Positions 1 through 9,525 of a stretch of 64,000 bases of DNA are shown here, in pieces. The stretch covers positions 1,116,001 to 1,180,000 of the forward strand of contig NZ_JAANIJ010000001.1 in assembly GCF_011174705.1 (NCBI RefSeq), in the 5' to 3' direction. Each line of letters starts with the position of its first letter. Position 1 is the first letter of the stretch. The translations under genes and the position numbers were made by a program. Under the pieces are notes generated by a model, which had not been told where the DNA came from, made no database searches, and worked only from the letters and a program-made list of their open reading frames with translations. This DNA comes from Tessaracoccus coleopterorum. GTDB taxonomy: Bacteria > Actinomycetota > Actinomycetes > Propionibacteriales > Propionibacteriaceae.

Positions 1-23
1 GGACGACTCCTCCCGGAGCGGTC

Positions 24-1422
24 GTGAAACCAACGGAACGGCTCTCATGGGGCAGGACCATCGGTCTCGGAGCCCAGCACGTGGTCGCCATGTTCGGCGC
101 AACCTTCGTGTTCCCGCTGCTGATGGGCCTCAACCCGCAGCTCGCGGTGATGATGTCGGGCGTCGCGACACTCATCTTCCTGTTCGTGGTCAAGCACCGG
201 GTGCCGAGCTACCTCGGCTCGTCCGCGTCGTTCGTCGGCGTGGCGACGGCGATCTACACCGCGGGTGGTAACCCGGCAGACCTGACGGGCGCACTGTTCG
301 TCGTCGGCCTGATGCTGTTCATGGTCGGCCTGATCATCCACTTCGCCGGGGCCCGGGTGATCCACCGCGCCCTTCCGCCGGTGGTCACCGGCGCGGTCGT
401 CATGCTGATCGGCTTCAACCTCGCCCCGTGGTGGCCAACGTGTACTGGCCGGTCGACCCGTGGCTCGCCTTCACCGTCATGATGATCGTCATCGTGTTGT
501 CGATCGGACTGCGCGGCTTCCTCGGGCGCATCGCGATCTTCCTTTCGCTCGTGATCGGCTACCTCCTCAGCTGGGTCGTCGACAGGGTGGCCGGCCCACT
601 CAGCACCAACGAGGCGGGCAACCCCGTCTACCGCGTCGACTGGTCGGGCGTGCAGAGCGCCGACTGGTTCGGCCTGCCGCCGGTCACCGACCTGCAGAAC
701 TGGGTCTACAGCACCAACCCCGCTGAGATGGCGGGCAACGTCGTCGGCTTCCACCTGCCCCACTTCAGCCTCGCGGCCATCGTCGTCGCACTGCCTGTCG
801 TGATCGCGCTGATCGCGGAGAACGCGGGCCACGTCAAGGCCGTCGCCGAGATGACGAAGGAAGACCTCGACCCGATGATGGGCCGCGCGATCGCCGCCGA
901 CGGCGCCACCTCCATGCTGGCCACCGTCGTGGGCGCCGGCCCGACCACCACGTACGCCGAGAACATCGGCGTCATGGCCGCCTCGCGCGTCTACTCGACG
1001 GCCGCCTACTTCGTGGCCGCGATCGTGGCGATCCTGTTCGGCTTCTCGCCGAAGTTCGGGGCCGTGATCTCGGCCACCCCGTCCGCGGTGCTCGGTGGCA
1101 TCACCGTCGTGCTGTACGGCATGATCGGCCTGCTCGGCGCGAAGATCTGGCGCGAGAACCACGTCGACTTCGGCAACCCGCTGAACCTGATCCCGGCCGC
1201 GGCGGGCATCATCATCGGCATCGGCAACGTGTCGGTCCCGATCGGCGACAACTTCCAGCTGGGTGGCATCGCGCTGGGCAGCCTCGTCACGATCGGCGTC
1301 TACCACCTGGCCCGCCTGATCGCCCCGGCGCAGATGAAGGCCGAGGCAGACGGCGCCTCACTCATCTACGACACCCCGGCATGTACGCCGAAGGCGACTC
1401 CGAGGACGAACAGGGCCGCTGA
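24..1422 (+). CDS. uraA: uracil/xanthine permease, NCS2 family (two frameshifts)
   Basis: Proton-coupled nucleobase importer of the cytoplasmic membrane. After joining three frames the protein is about 466 residues, normal for NCS2/UraA. It has alternating hydrophobic segments, and the family hallmark around the substrate site reads IAENAGHVKAV. A missing G near 430 (NLAP to VVANVYWP) and another near 1378 (YDTP to GMYAEG) break the frame; restoring them gives a natural stop at 1420-1422. I used the GTG at 24, but no stop lies between it and the window edge, so the true start may be upstream. It converges with the ROK gene, 6 bp away. Uracil is the likeliest substrate; xanthine or another nucleobase is not excluded. 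Confidence 0.85.
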
Positions 1423-1428
1423 GCCCTG

Positions 1429-2297
1429 TCAGCCGGCGCCGTCCGCCACCCAGCGGGCGGCGCCGAGCATCGGGGCGTCGTCCCCCAGCACCGCCTGCCG
1501 CACCGCCAGCCCCGGAAGCACCGCGAGCAGGCGCGGCACGAACAGCCTCTCGATCAACTCCCAGGAGCGTGCGATCGACCCGCCCACCACGATGGCCTGT
1601 GGGTCGAAGGCCTCGAGCCACGGGGTGAGCCCCTCGTCAGGTCGGCGTAGGCGGCATCGAAGACCGCCACGGCGTCTGTGTCGCCGAGGACCCCGCAGCC
1701 ATCTCCCGACATCGGGACTTCGCCCCGTGCGCTCCTCGTAGCGCCGGATGAGCGCGCGGCGGGAGAAGGCCTCCTCGAGCGGTCTGCCGTCGAGCGTGGC
1801 GTGGAACAGCCAGCCGCGCGGCGGCACCCGTGGGCCCGACTCGATGATCCGGTCGCCTTCGATGAACGCCGACCCGAGCCCGGTACCCAGCGTCAGGAAG
1901 AACACCCGCTCCGCGTCGTGCGCGGGGCCGTAGCGCGCCTCCCCCAACCCGAACGCGGCGGCGTCGTTGATGAATCGGCAGCGCGCGATGCCCGGCACCC
2001 GCGCGGCGAGCTCGGACCCGACGTCGACCCCTCCAGGGCACCGAACTTGTCTGCGCCCGCGAAGTCGCCCACGCCGGTGTCGTAGTGGAACGGGCCGGGG
2101 ATCGCGACGCCCCACGTCACGGGCCGGGGGACGGACATCCGGCCCGCCATCTCCGTCATGCCGGCCAAGATCCCGGCCAGGGACCCGGACGAGTCGAGAC
2201 GCTCCCGCTGCCGCCCGACGACGGTGCCCGCGACGGGATCGACCATGGCTGCCGCGACGTGCGTGCCCCCCACCTCGAGCACCGGGACCGGGCTCAT
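1429..2297 (-). CDS. ROK-family sugar kinase (frameshifted)
   Basis: Putative cytoplasmic ATP-dependent hexose kinase of the ROK family. It starts MSPVPVLEVGGTHVAAAM, where EVGGT stands for the usual DxGGT phosphate loop. IPGPF, the NDAAAFGLGEARYG segment and LGTGLGSAF follow, with a C-terminal IVVGGSIARSWE. The usual ROK zinc motif (CxCGxxGC after a GH) is absent; that stretch reads RGWLFHATLDGRPLEEAF. Frames must be joined near 2035 and near 1690. The ATG overlaps the stop of the mannose-6-phosphate isomerase gene (ATGA), so the two are translationally coupled. The substrate cannot be read from sequence; mannose or another hexose fits the neighbour. Confidence 0.75.
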
Positions 2298-4041
2298 CTG
2301 GCCCGCTCCGTGCCGCGCACCGAGGCGGTGACGATGCCGATCCGGCCGCCCTCCGCCGCCCCGTGGGCCCGCACCGAGTAGGGGCCAACGGCGGCGGGGA
2401 TGATGAACGTCTCGGCGTAGTGGACGATGAACGGCTCGAATGCCCCGATGGGCGACTCGATGACGGCCTCGGCACCCTCCACCAGGTTCGCCACGTGAAG
2501 GGTGCCGCGGGTGTCCATGGCGCGCGTGCCGGTGAGCCAGGTGCGGCGCACCTCGATGAACTCGAGTTCGTGCAGGCCGGTGCGCTCCTCGCTCCAGCCG
2601 TCGCCCTCCCCGTCGGCTCGACCCGGCCGACGAGGTTGCGCCCGACCCATTCGGTGTCGCGCTCCCACTGCACGTTGGCCTCGGCATGGTCGAGGCTGAT
2701 GGGGCGCGGCTTTCCGTCGAGGCCGAGCCGGTCCCAGTCCCACATCTTGAAGGTGAAGATGTAGGGGGTCGCGGAGATCTCCAGCACGAGCGAGTTGGCG
2801 CCCGAGCAGTGCACGGTGCCCGCGGGGATCGGGAAATGGTCGTGCCTGCGGGCCGGGAACGTGTTGACGTAGGTCTCCGCCGGGAAACTGAAGCCGCCCC
2901 GCTCGGCCCTGCGCAGGTCGCTGAACATGGCCTCCCGGTCGACCCCGGTGTGCGTGCCGAGGTAGACGACGGCGTCGTCCCCGGCGTCGAGCAGGTAGTA
3001 GCTCTCATCCTGCGTGTAGTGCATGCCGAAGTGTTCCTGGATGTAGCCGGTGAGCGGGTGCACCTGCAGCGACAGGTTGCCTCCGCCCATGGTGTCGAGC
3101 AGGTCGAAGCGGATCGGGAACTCCGGGCCGAAACGGGCGAAGGTGCGGGCTCCGAGCAGTTCCCGGGGTGGGTCATCACGAGGTTGAGTGCGGGGATCTC
3201 GACGGTCACGCCGCCCGCGTCGAGGAGCAGCGAGTTCTCCTCGGGCACGCAGTCGAAGCACCAGGCGTAGTTCGGGGCCTCGTCGTCGAGGCCGCACACC
3301 TCGCGCATCCACTGCCCTCCCCAGGTGCCGGGGTCGAAGTAGGGAACGACCCGGAAGGGGCGGTGGGCCGCGGCCTCGAGGCCCACCCGCAGCGCGTCAC
3401 CGGTGATGAGCCGGGGCACGTCGGCACCCTCGACGGTGTCGAGGAGGTAATCCACGTCGGCCCACAGCGACCGCTTGTGCGCGTCGGCGGTGCGCCATTC
3501 GACGAAGTAGGCGCGCTTGTACTTGCGCAGCACGTCCTCATCGGTGTTGTCGGAGCGCCAGTTCGGCGTGCCCGCACGGAACCGGAGTTGCGCCTCCCAG
3601 CGCGGCAGGTCGGCGAGCACCAACGTGTCGGCCTGCGGCACGGCCAGAGCTGCGCCCCAGCCCACCACGATCGCCCCGGTGTCCCGGGCTCCGGCGCCGA
3701 TCCGGGCGAGGGCCTCGAGGTCGTAGAACTCGCCGAGGTCGATGTGGGCGAGCACGCCGAACACGCGGTCGTCGGTGAGGTGCGGTGCGATCCGCGCGTC
3801 GATCTCGTCGATCGGCCGGGCCGCATCCTCGACGTTGACGACGTCGCGGTCGGGGAAGCGGGCGGTGAGCACCCGCACGAGGCCCGCCACGTCGACGCCG
3901 GGGTAACAGTCGACCGCCAGGACCGACCCGGGAGGGCGGTCGCCGCCTCGAGTTCGTCCCAGACGGCTCCTACCGTCCAGCCTCCCGGCGCCCGGGAACG
4001 GCCACCGTCGGCCGAAGGTCGTAGTTGCCGTGTCCGTACAT
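2294..4041 (-). CDS. manA: class I mannose-6-phosphate isomerase with N-terminal extension (frameshifted)
   Basis: Interconverts mannose-6-P and fructose-6-P in the cytoplasm. The isomerase half carries the zinc-site motif NLSLQVHP, followed by QEHFGMHYTQDESYYLLDAG and PAGTVHCSGANSLVLEIS. The total is about 580 residues, far longer than the roughly 390-residue E. coli type. About 230 residues precede the isomerase domain (AVDCYPGVDVAGLVRVLTAR, then DRVFGVLAHIDLGEFYD). This region looks like a P-loop-kinase-like fold without an intact Walker A. I chose the ATG at 4041 (MYGHGNYDLRP) because it follows GAGGTGG; an out-of-phase ATG lies 4 bp upstream. Frames must be joined near 3960, 3165 and 2625. 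An operator-like site lies 40 bp upstream. Confidence 0.8.
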
Positions 4042-4080
4042 GCATCCACCTCGTTCACAACGCTGGAACCGCCGGATCGG

Positions 4081-4093
4081 GTTAACGATAACG
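4081..4093. promoter_or_regulatory. candidate LacI-type operator upstream of manA/ROK
   Basis: GTTAACGATAACG sits 40 bp upstream of the isomerase start and overlaps the last codons of lacI. Twelve of 13 bases match 5220-5232 (GTTAACGATAGCG), which lies in the divergent promoter region of the sugar ABC operon. The central GTTAAC resembles LacI-family operators. Binding by the adjacent LacI protein is inference. Confidence 0.5.
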
Positions 4094-5175
4094 ACGTTTG
4101 AGGAGCTTCGCCACCGGATCGGTCAGATCCACCTCAGGGCGCCGGATGCCCCTGACGCTGCCGGCCCAGCGCAGCGCGGTGGGCAGCGTGAGGGTCAGGG
4201 GAGGATGCTCCTCGTCTGGATGGTCGAGTCGCTCGAGGACGCGGTGGGCGGCCGTGCGCCCCACTGCCCGCGGATCGTGGTCGACCAGCAGGACGGGGAG
4301 CGGGACGAGGCTCGACATCGGGAAGTCGTCGACGCCGGCCACCGCGACCCGTCGCCCTCCTCCGCGAGCCGGAGCAGGGTCTCGATGATGCCGAGCATCA
4401 CCTGGTTGTTCGCGGCGAAGACGGCGGTGGGCGGGTCCGCCGCCGAGACCATGGCCTCGAACACGTCATGGGCGGTGTCCGGGTCGGCGCACACGCGCGA
4501 CACGAGGGCCGGGTCGACGGACAGACCCGCCCCTGGTGGGCGGCGGCGTAGCCCTCGTAGCGGCGCTGCGCGGTGGTGACGGACGGGGCGTTACCCAGGA
4601 ACGCAATCCTGCGGTGACCAGCCTCGACGATCGTGTCGACGGCGGCGCGCGAGCCCCCTCGTCGTCGATGAGCACGCTGTCGGCCGCGATCCGGTCGCTC
4701 GAGCGGGACGCGAAGACGATGGGGGTGTCGCGCATCTCGACCGCCGCCAGATGGCTGGCGTCCCCTCCCCCGGGACCACGATGAGGGCGTCGACCTGGCG
4801 CGAGACGAAGTCGGCCACGAGCCGGGCCTCCCGATCCGAGTCGGCATGACTCATCCCGACCAGCAGGCGCATGCCTGCCCGGTCGAGCACCTCCTCCACA
4901 CCGAGCAGGAACTGCGCGTAGTAGGGGTTGCCGATGTTGGTGATGATGACGCCGGCCAGCCCGGTGCGGTGACCCCGCCGGAGGCTCCGGGCGTTCTCGT
5001 TGCGGCGGTAGCCGAGCCTGGCGGCGGCCTTCTCTACCCGCCTGCGGACCTCGGGTCCCGCGCCGGGCGCGCCGTTGAGTACCCGCGACACGGTCATCGC
5101 CGAAACACCCGCCTCGGCGGCCACGTCGTGCAGCGTCGGACGCTTCTGCACCCCACCCGCCGCAGCCCTCTTCAT
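4082..5175 (-). CDS. LacI-family transcriptional regulator (several frameshifts)
   Basis: Sugar-responsive DNA-binding repressor. The N-terminus (about residues 12-60) is a clear LacI helix-turn-helix: TLHDVAAEAGVSAMTVSRVLNG, with the hinge LGYRRNENARSLRRG. The periplasmic-binding-like effector domain follows: GVIITNIGNPYYAQFL, DTPIVFASR, GHRRIAFLGN, AVFAANNQVMLG and GVDDFPM. It ends KLLKRRYR at 4082. At least four single-base frame breaks must be bridged (near 4760, 4670, 4525 and 4365). It lies between manA/ROK and the divergent ABC operon, and similar candidate operators flank it on both sides. It probably controls both arms; the inducer is unknown. Confidence 0.85.
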
Positions 5176-5187
5176 ACCGATACGGTA
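5175..5187. promoter_or_regulatory. inverted repeat at the lacI start
   Basis: TACCG-ATA-CGGTA is a perfect 5+5 bp inverted repeat that begins at the lacI start codon. It could be an autoregulatory half of the divergent control region, but it does not match the GTTAACGATARCG motif, so the assignment is weak. Confidence 0.25.
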
Positions 5188-5212
5188 ACGCTTCGCCGGG
5201 GAATATGGCCAA

Positions 5213-5233
5213 ACGCTACGTTAACGATAGCGT
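5213..5233. promoter_or_regulatory. candidate LacI-type operator in the divergent promoter region
   Basis: A 21-bp imperfect palindrome has outer arms ACGCTA and TAGCGT around a nested perfect CGTTAACG. It lies 38 bp upstream of lacI and 45 bp upstream of the Tat-exported protein gene. It contains the 13-mer shared with 4081-4093. This is a plausible operator for the neighbouring LacI regulator. Confidence 0.55.
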
Positions 5234-5277
5234 CGCGTGCGAGACTCCTCTCATCGAAGTGCTCACGAGGGAGTGAC

Positions 5278-6404
5278 ATGACCGGACAACACATCACCAC
5301 GCGCCGGAGCCTGCTCACCGCGGCCGGGCTCGGGGTTCTCGCCGTCCCGGGTATCGCGCATGCGGCACCCGGCACCCGGGCCTCGGGCCGCTGCAGGTCA
5401 GCGCGGCGCCCTACACCGAGCTCAACGCGCTCCTCACCGCCTACGGCAACACCGGAGGTAGGTGGGTGGGCGCCGACAGCACCTACTCCGTGCGGCTGAA
5501 GAACGGCAACATCGGCTGGATCTTCTCCGACACCCTCTACGGCGACGTGGTCGACGGCACGCTGTCGCCCACCGACTCGTTCTTCATCAACAACTCGATG
5601 ATCGTCCAGGACGGTGCCCACCTCACCACCGTGACCGGCGGCACGGCGGATGCCCCGACGGCATCGTCGGGATGGACGGCGACGCGTGGCACTGGTTCGG
5701 GCGGGCCAGACGCGACCCAACGGCGACGTCCAGATCGGCGTGCTCCGCTTCGAACGGTTCGGCCCGGCCCCTGGGACTGGGGCTGGAAGCGCAACCGGCT
5801 CGTGACGCTCGACAGGGCCACCCTCACGCCGAAGGCGATGACGGAACTGCCCTCGGCGGCCAACGTCGCGTGGGCGTCATGGTTCCTGCAGCGGCCCGGC
5901 GTCACCTACGTCTACGGCGTGGAGGACCTGGGCGCGAGCAAGTACATGCACCTCGCCCGGGTGCGCTCGGGCGACCTGTCATCGGTCGACAAGTGGGAGT
6001 TCTGGACGGGCTCGGGCTGGTCGGCGGAGGAGACCGACTCGACCCGCATCATCGTCGGGGTGTCCAACGAGTACAGCGTCACGGCATTCGGCGGTGGCTA
6101 CCTGCTCATCACCCAGGACACCAACGAGCTGTTCTCCGCCCGGATCCTCGCCTACCGCGGCGACTCGCTGACCGGCCCGTTCACCGATCCGGTCGAGGTG
6201 TACCGGATGCCCGAGGTCGGCCTGTTCGGCAGCTACGGCAACCCCAACATCTTCGGCTACAACCCTCACGAGCATCCCGAGCTCCGGCGCGGCAACGAGC
6301 TGGTGATCAGCTACAACATCAACTCCTTCGACAGCTCCGAGCTCTACAAGGACGTCACCATCTACCGGCCGCGCTTCATCCGCGCGACCTTCTCCAACCG
6401 CTGA
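5278..6404 (+). CDS. Tat-exported DUF5005/DUF4185-like beta-propeller protein (frameshifted)
   Basis: Secreted protein of about 375 residues. The twin-arginine signal TTRRSLLTAAGLGVLAVP ends near AHA. The body has propeller-like motifs: WVGADSTYSVRL, IGWIFSDTLYG, then GDAWHWFG, TYVYGVED, SYGNPNIFGYNP and LVISYNIN. This resembles the DUF5005/DUF4185 families, which relate to GH43/GH117-type five-blade folds. A sugar-binding or glycosidase role is inference from family and context. Frames must be joined near 5385, 5660 and 5735. The start follows GAGGGAGTG, and the gene leads the ABC operon, 15 bp before the binding-protein gene. I cannot name a catalytic triad with confidence. Confidence 0.65.
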
Positions 6405-6419
6405 GAAAGGACATCACCC

Positions 6420-7722
6420 ATGCGTAGGCGCCACTTCATGGCAGGCACGCTCGCCTCGGCAGCCGTGCTTACCCTCTCCGCCTGTTCCGGAGGCAACACG
6501 CCGACCGGAACGACGTCACCCACGTCCGGCTCCACGGGCACGCCCACGAAGCCGGCCGAACCGACCACGATCAACTTCTACACAGACAAGGCCGCGTGGG
6601 AGCCCAGCTTCGACGACATGAACAAGGCCTCGGCGTCGCAGAACCTGACGCTGAAGTTCACCGGCTACTCGGATTCGACGGCCTACGACACGTTCATCAA
6701 GCAGGCGTTCCGCACCAAGAAGATCCCCGACCTGTTCACGTGGCACACGGGAAGCCAGACCGCGGAACTCGTCAAGGAGAACCTGGTGGCCGAGACCACC
6801 GACCTGTGGAACGCGGCCGAGTCGGCCGACCAGGTACCCCGGGCCTCAAGGACAACTACACGATCGACGGGAAGCAGTACGGTGTCCCGCTGAACATCGC
6901 CTACTGGGTCATGTACTACTCGAAGCCGGTCTTCAAGGAGTTCGATCTGAGCGTCCCGACCAGCTTCGCTGACCTGACCGACATCGCCGACAAGCTCGTC
7001 GCCGCGGGCAAGGTGCCCTTCCACCAGATGAACATCATCTTCGAGTTCGTCTGGTTCCAGGCTCTGCTGATGGGCTACGCGCCCGACGTGTACGACAAGC
7101 TGTCGAAGGGCGAGGCGAAGTACACCGACGAGGCGGTCGTCACCGTTGCCAACAAGTGGAGCGAGATGATCGGGAAGAAGTACTACATCGATCCCGGCTC
7201 GACGACCGACCCGCAGACGCTCCTCAAGACCGGCGAGGTCGCCATGATCTACATGGGCACCTTCTTCACCGGGCAGCTCAACAGCCTCAACCTGGTCTCC
7301 GGAACCGACTACGGCGTCTTCCTGTTCCCCAACATGAACCCGGACGTCGCCCGCCCGCAGATGGCCCTCGAGACCGGGCCCCTGCTCGTCGGGAAGGGCT
7401 CGGAGCACGAGACCGCGGCGCTCGACTACTCGAGCTGGTGGATGGGCACCGACGCACAGGAGGCGTGGGCCAAGTCCAGGGCGACATCTCGTTCAACCCC
7501 GCGGTGCCGAGCGATGACCCCGAGATGGCGCCGATCATCAAGGACATCTCCGACAAGGCGTTGGACTTCGAGGTGCACACGCGCTACCTGGAGGCGACGC
7601 CCAACCCGATCTACACGGTCGCCTCCGAGGTGTTCGGCAAGCTCGTCACCGACGGCGGCGACCCGATGCCCGGGCTGCAGAAGATCCAGGCGGCGGCCGA
7701 CACGTACTGGGCTTCGAACTGA
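6420..7722 (+). CDS. ABC sugar-binding lipoprotein, family 1 (frameshifted)
   Basis: Extracytoplasmic solute receptor for the downstream permeases. It starts MRRRHFMAGTLASAAVLTLS followed by the lipobox cysteine (LSAC), then a Ser/Thr/Gly/Pro-rich linker. The mature part reads like family 1 extracellular solute-binding proteins (TINFYTDKAAWEP, DLFTWHTGSQ, YGVPLNIAYWVMYYSKPVF, VAMIYMGTFFTGQL). About 434 residues, normal length. Frames must be joined near 6835 and 7480. No ABC ATPase gene is present; as is common in actinobacterial sugar systems, a shared MsiK-type ATPase encoded elsewhere may energise it (family knowledge). Confidence 0.85.
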
Positions 7723-7727
7723 CGGCC

Positions 7728-7757
7728 GGTCCCCCGGGCCCCGCGGCCCGGGGGACC
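7728..7757 (+). terminator. strong intercistronic hairpin between binding protein and permease
   Basis: A 13-bp perfect stem (GGTCCCCCGGGCC / GGCCCGGGGGACC) closes a 4-nt CCGC loop. It begins 5 bp after the binding-protein stop and has no U-tract. In this position it likely acts as a leaky attenuator or as a 3' mRNA stabiliser that raises binding-protein expression over the permeases. Confidence 0.6.
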
Positions 7758-7800
7758 ACCACCGCCCCGCAGGCAACGACGGACGAGGAGGTCCACGCCC

Positions 7801-8693
7801 ATGAGTCGATCGGCGCACGCACGGCTCAACCGACGCACCCAGGTCGCCGCACACGGCTTCGCGGCACCGGCGATCATCCTCACGATCGTCGTGTTGTACG
7901 TCCCGTTCCTGTGGACCGGATACCTGAGTTTCACCGAGTTCAACGGATTCGGCGACCCCACCTGGGTGGGGCTCGCGAACTACGTCGAGATGCTCACCAA
8001 CCCCGACAACCTGCAGTCGGTGATCAACACGCTGATGTGGGTGGTGGGCACGCTTCTGCTGCCGGTCGGCCTCGGCCTGCTCATCGCGCTGCTGTGCCAC
8101 GACCTGAAGGGTGGCATCTGGTTCCGGCTGCCGTTCCTGATCCCGTTCGCCATCTCCGGCATCGCGGTGGGTGTCGTGTGGAGCTTCCTGCTGGAGAGCG
8201 GGGTGCCCTCAGCCAACTGCTCACCTTCCTGCACCTGCCGGGCGCCGGGTCGCGCTGGCTGCTCGACTGGCCCCTCAACACCATCATGATGATCGTCGCC
8301 GCGGCCTGGCAGGGCGCGGGCGTCAACGCGCTCCTGTTCGGCGTCGGCCTGCAGTCGATCCCGCGGGAACCGGTCGAGGCCGCCCGCTTGGACGGCGCGA
8401 GCGGATGGCGGATGTTCCGCTACATCACCTGGCCCCTGCTGCGCCCGCTGACCGCGGTCGTCGTCGGGCTGGCGATCGTCGGGTCGCTGAAGACGTTCGA
8501 CATCGTCTGGGGGATGACGAAGGGCGGGCCCGGGCGTGACTCCGAGACGCTCGCGCTCAACATGTTCAAGCAGACCTTCAGCGCAGGCAACTACGGCCTC
8601 GGCGGCGCGCTGGCGATCTTCCTGACGGTGATCACCATGCTGGCGAGCATCATCTACCTGCGTCAGCAGCTGTCCCGGGACAAGGAGCCGTGA
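7801..8693 (+). CDS. sugar ABC transporter permease, MalF type (frameshifted)
   Basis: Membrane permease of about 297 residues. It has a hydrophobic N-terminus (AAPAIILTIVVLYVPFLWTGY), a run of membrane segments, and the EAA-loop that contacts the ATPase (EAARLDGASGWRMFRYITWPLL). One frame break lies near 8215. The start ATG follows GAGGAGG. The stop overlaps the ATG of the next permease (TGATG). It works with the binding lipoprotein upstream to import a glycoside or oligosaccharide; the substrate is not determined. Confidence 0.88.
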
Positions 8694-9504
8694 TGCAGAT
8701 CCTGCGTAGGACGATCCTCGTCGTGCTCGGCGTCATCTGGCTGATTCCCGTCTATCTGATGATCGCCAACGCCATGAAGGACATCGACCAGTACGGGACG
8801 GTCAACGTCTGGCTCCCGGGGGCTTCACGGGGCTCGTGGAGAACTTCGCGGACGCTTGGACGCGGGGCCGCATCTCCGACGGCATCGCCTCCACCCTGCT
8901 GTACGCCGTCGTGTCTCCCGCGATCGCCGTGATCCTGGGCGCCATGGCCGGGTTCGCGATCATCGCGCTGAGGCTGCGCAACGGCTTCGCCTGGTTCGTG
9001 CTGATCTTCTGCAGCACCGTGTTCCCGATCCAGATGGTGCTGATGCCGCTGTTCATCGGCTACGTCGAACTCAATCTGTTCGACACGCACCTCGGCATGG
9101 TGATCATCTACATGGTGATCTCGGTGCCGTTCTCGGCGTTCGTGATGCGCAACTTCTTCTCCAACTTCGCCTACTCCCTGTACGAGGCCGCCGTCATCGA
9201 CGGGGCGTCGCCGTGGCGGATCTTCTGGCGGATCTACATGCCCAACGCGAGCAGCGCCCTGGTGGCCATCTTCATCCTGCAGGCCACCCTGATCTGGAAC
9301 GATCTGCTGCTCGGCCTGACGCTCAGCCAGTCGGAGACCGTCCGCCCGGTGGTGCCCGCGCTGGCCGCGCTGCAGACCACCTACGGCGGTTCGACCATGC
9401 CGGTCGTGCTCTCCGGTGGCCTCATCGTGTCGATCCCCACCGTCGTGCTGTTCCTCTGCACCCAGCGCTACTTCGCCAAGGGCCTCGCCCTCGGCCAGTA
9501 CTGA
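8693..9504 (+). CDS. sugar ABC transporter permease, MalG type (frameshifted)
   Basis: Second membrane permease of the pair, about 270 residues. The EAA motif reads YEAAVIDGASPWRIFWRIYMP and the C-terminal tail ends RYFAKGLALGQY, typical of MalG-like subunits. A single frame break near 8820 (NVWLPG to GFTGLVENFADAWTRG) must be bridged. The ATG at 8693 is used; a GTG one codon earlier is in the same frame. It is translationally coupled to the upstream permease and lies 21 bp before the hydrolase gene. Confidence 0.88.
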
Positions 9505-9525
9505 CCCACACCGGAAGGGCCACCC

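Noticed and set aside
254..1306. Very long antisense open frames in the GC-rich genes (for example over uraA, the permeases and the HsdM region)
   Set aside because: Composition is Arg/Asp/Gly/Ala-biased, as expected for shadows of high-GC genes; no motifs.
1429..5175. Reading ROK, manA and lacI as true pseudogenes
   Set aside because: Each is full length with all motifs once single bases are restored; the same kind of break is spread evenly over the window, including over core genes.
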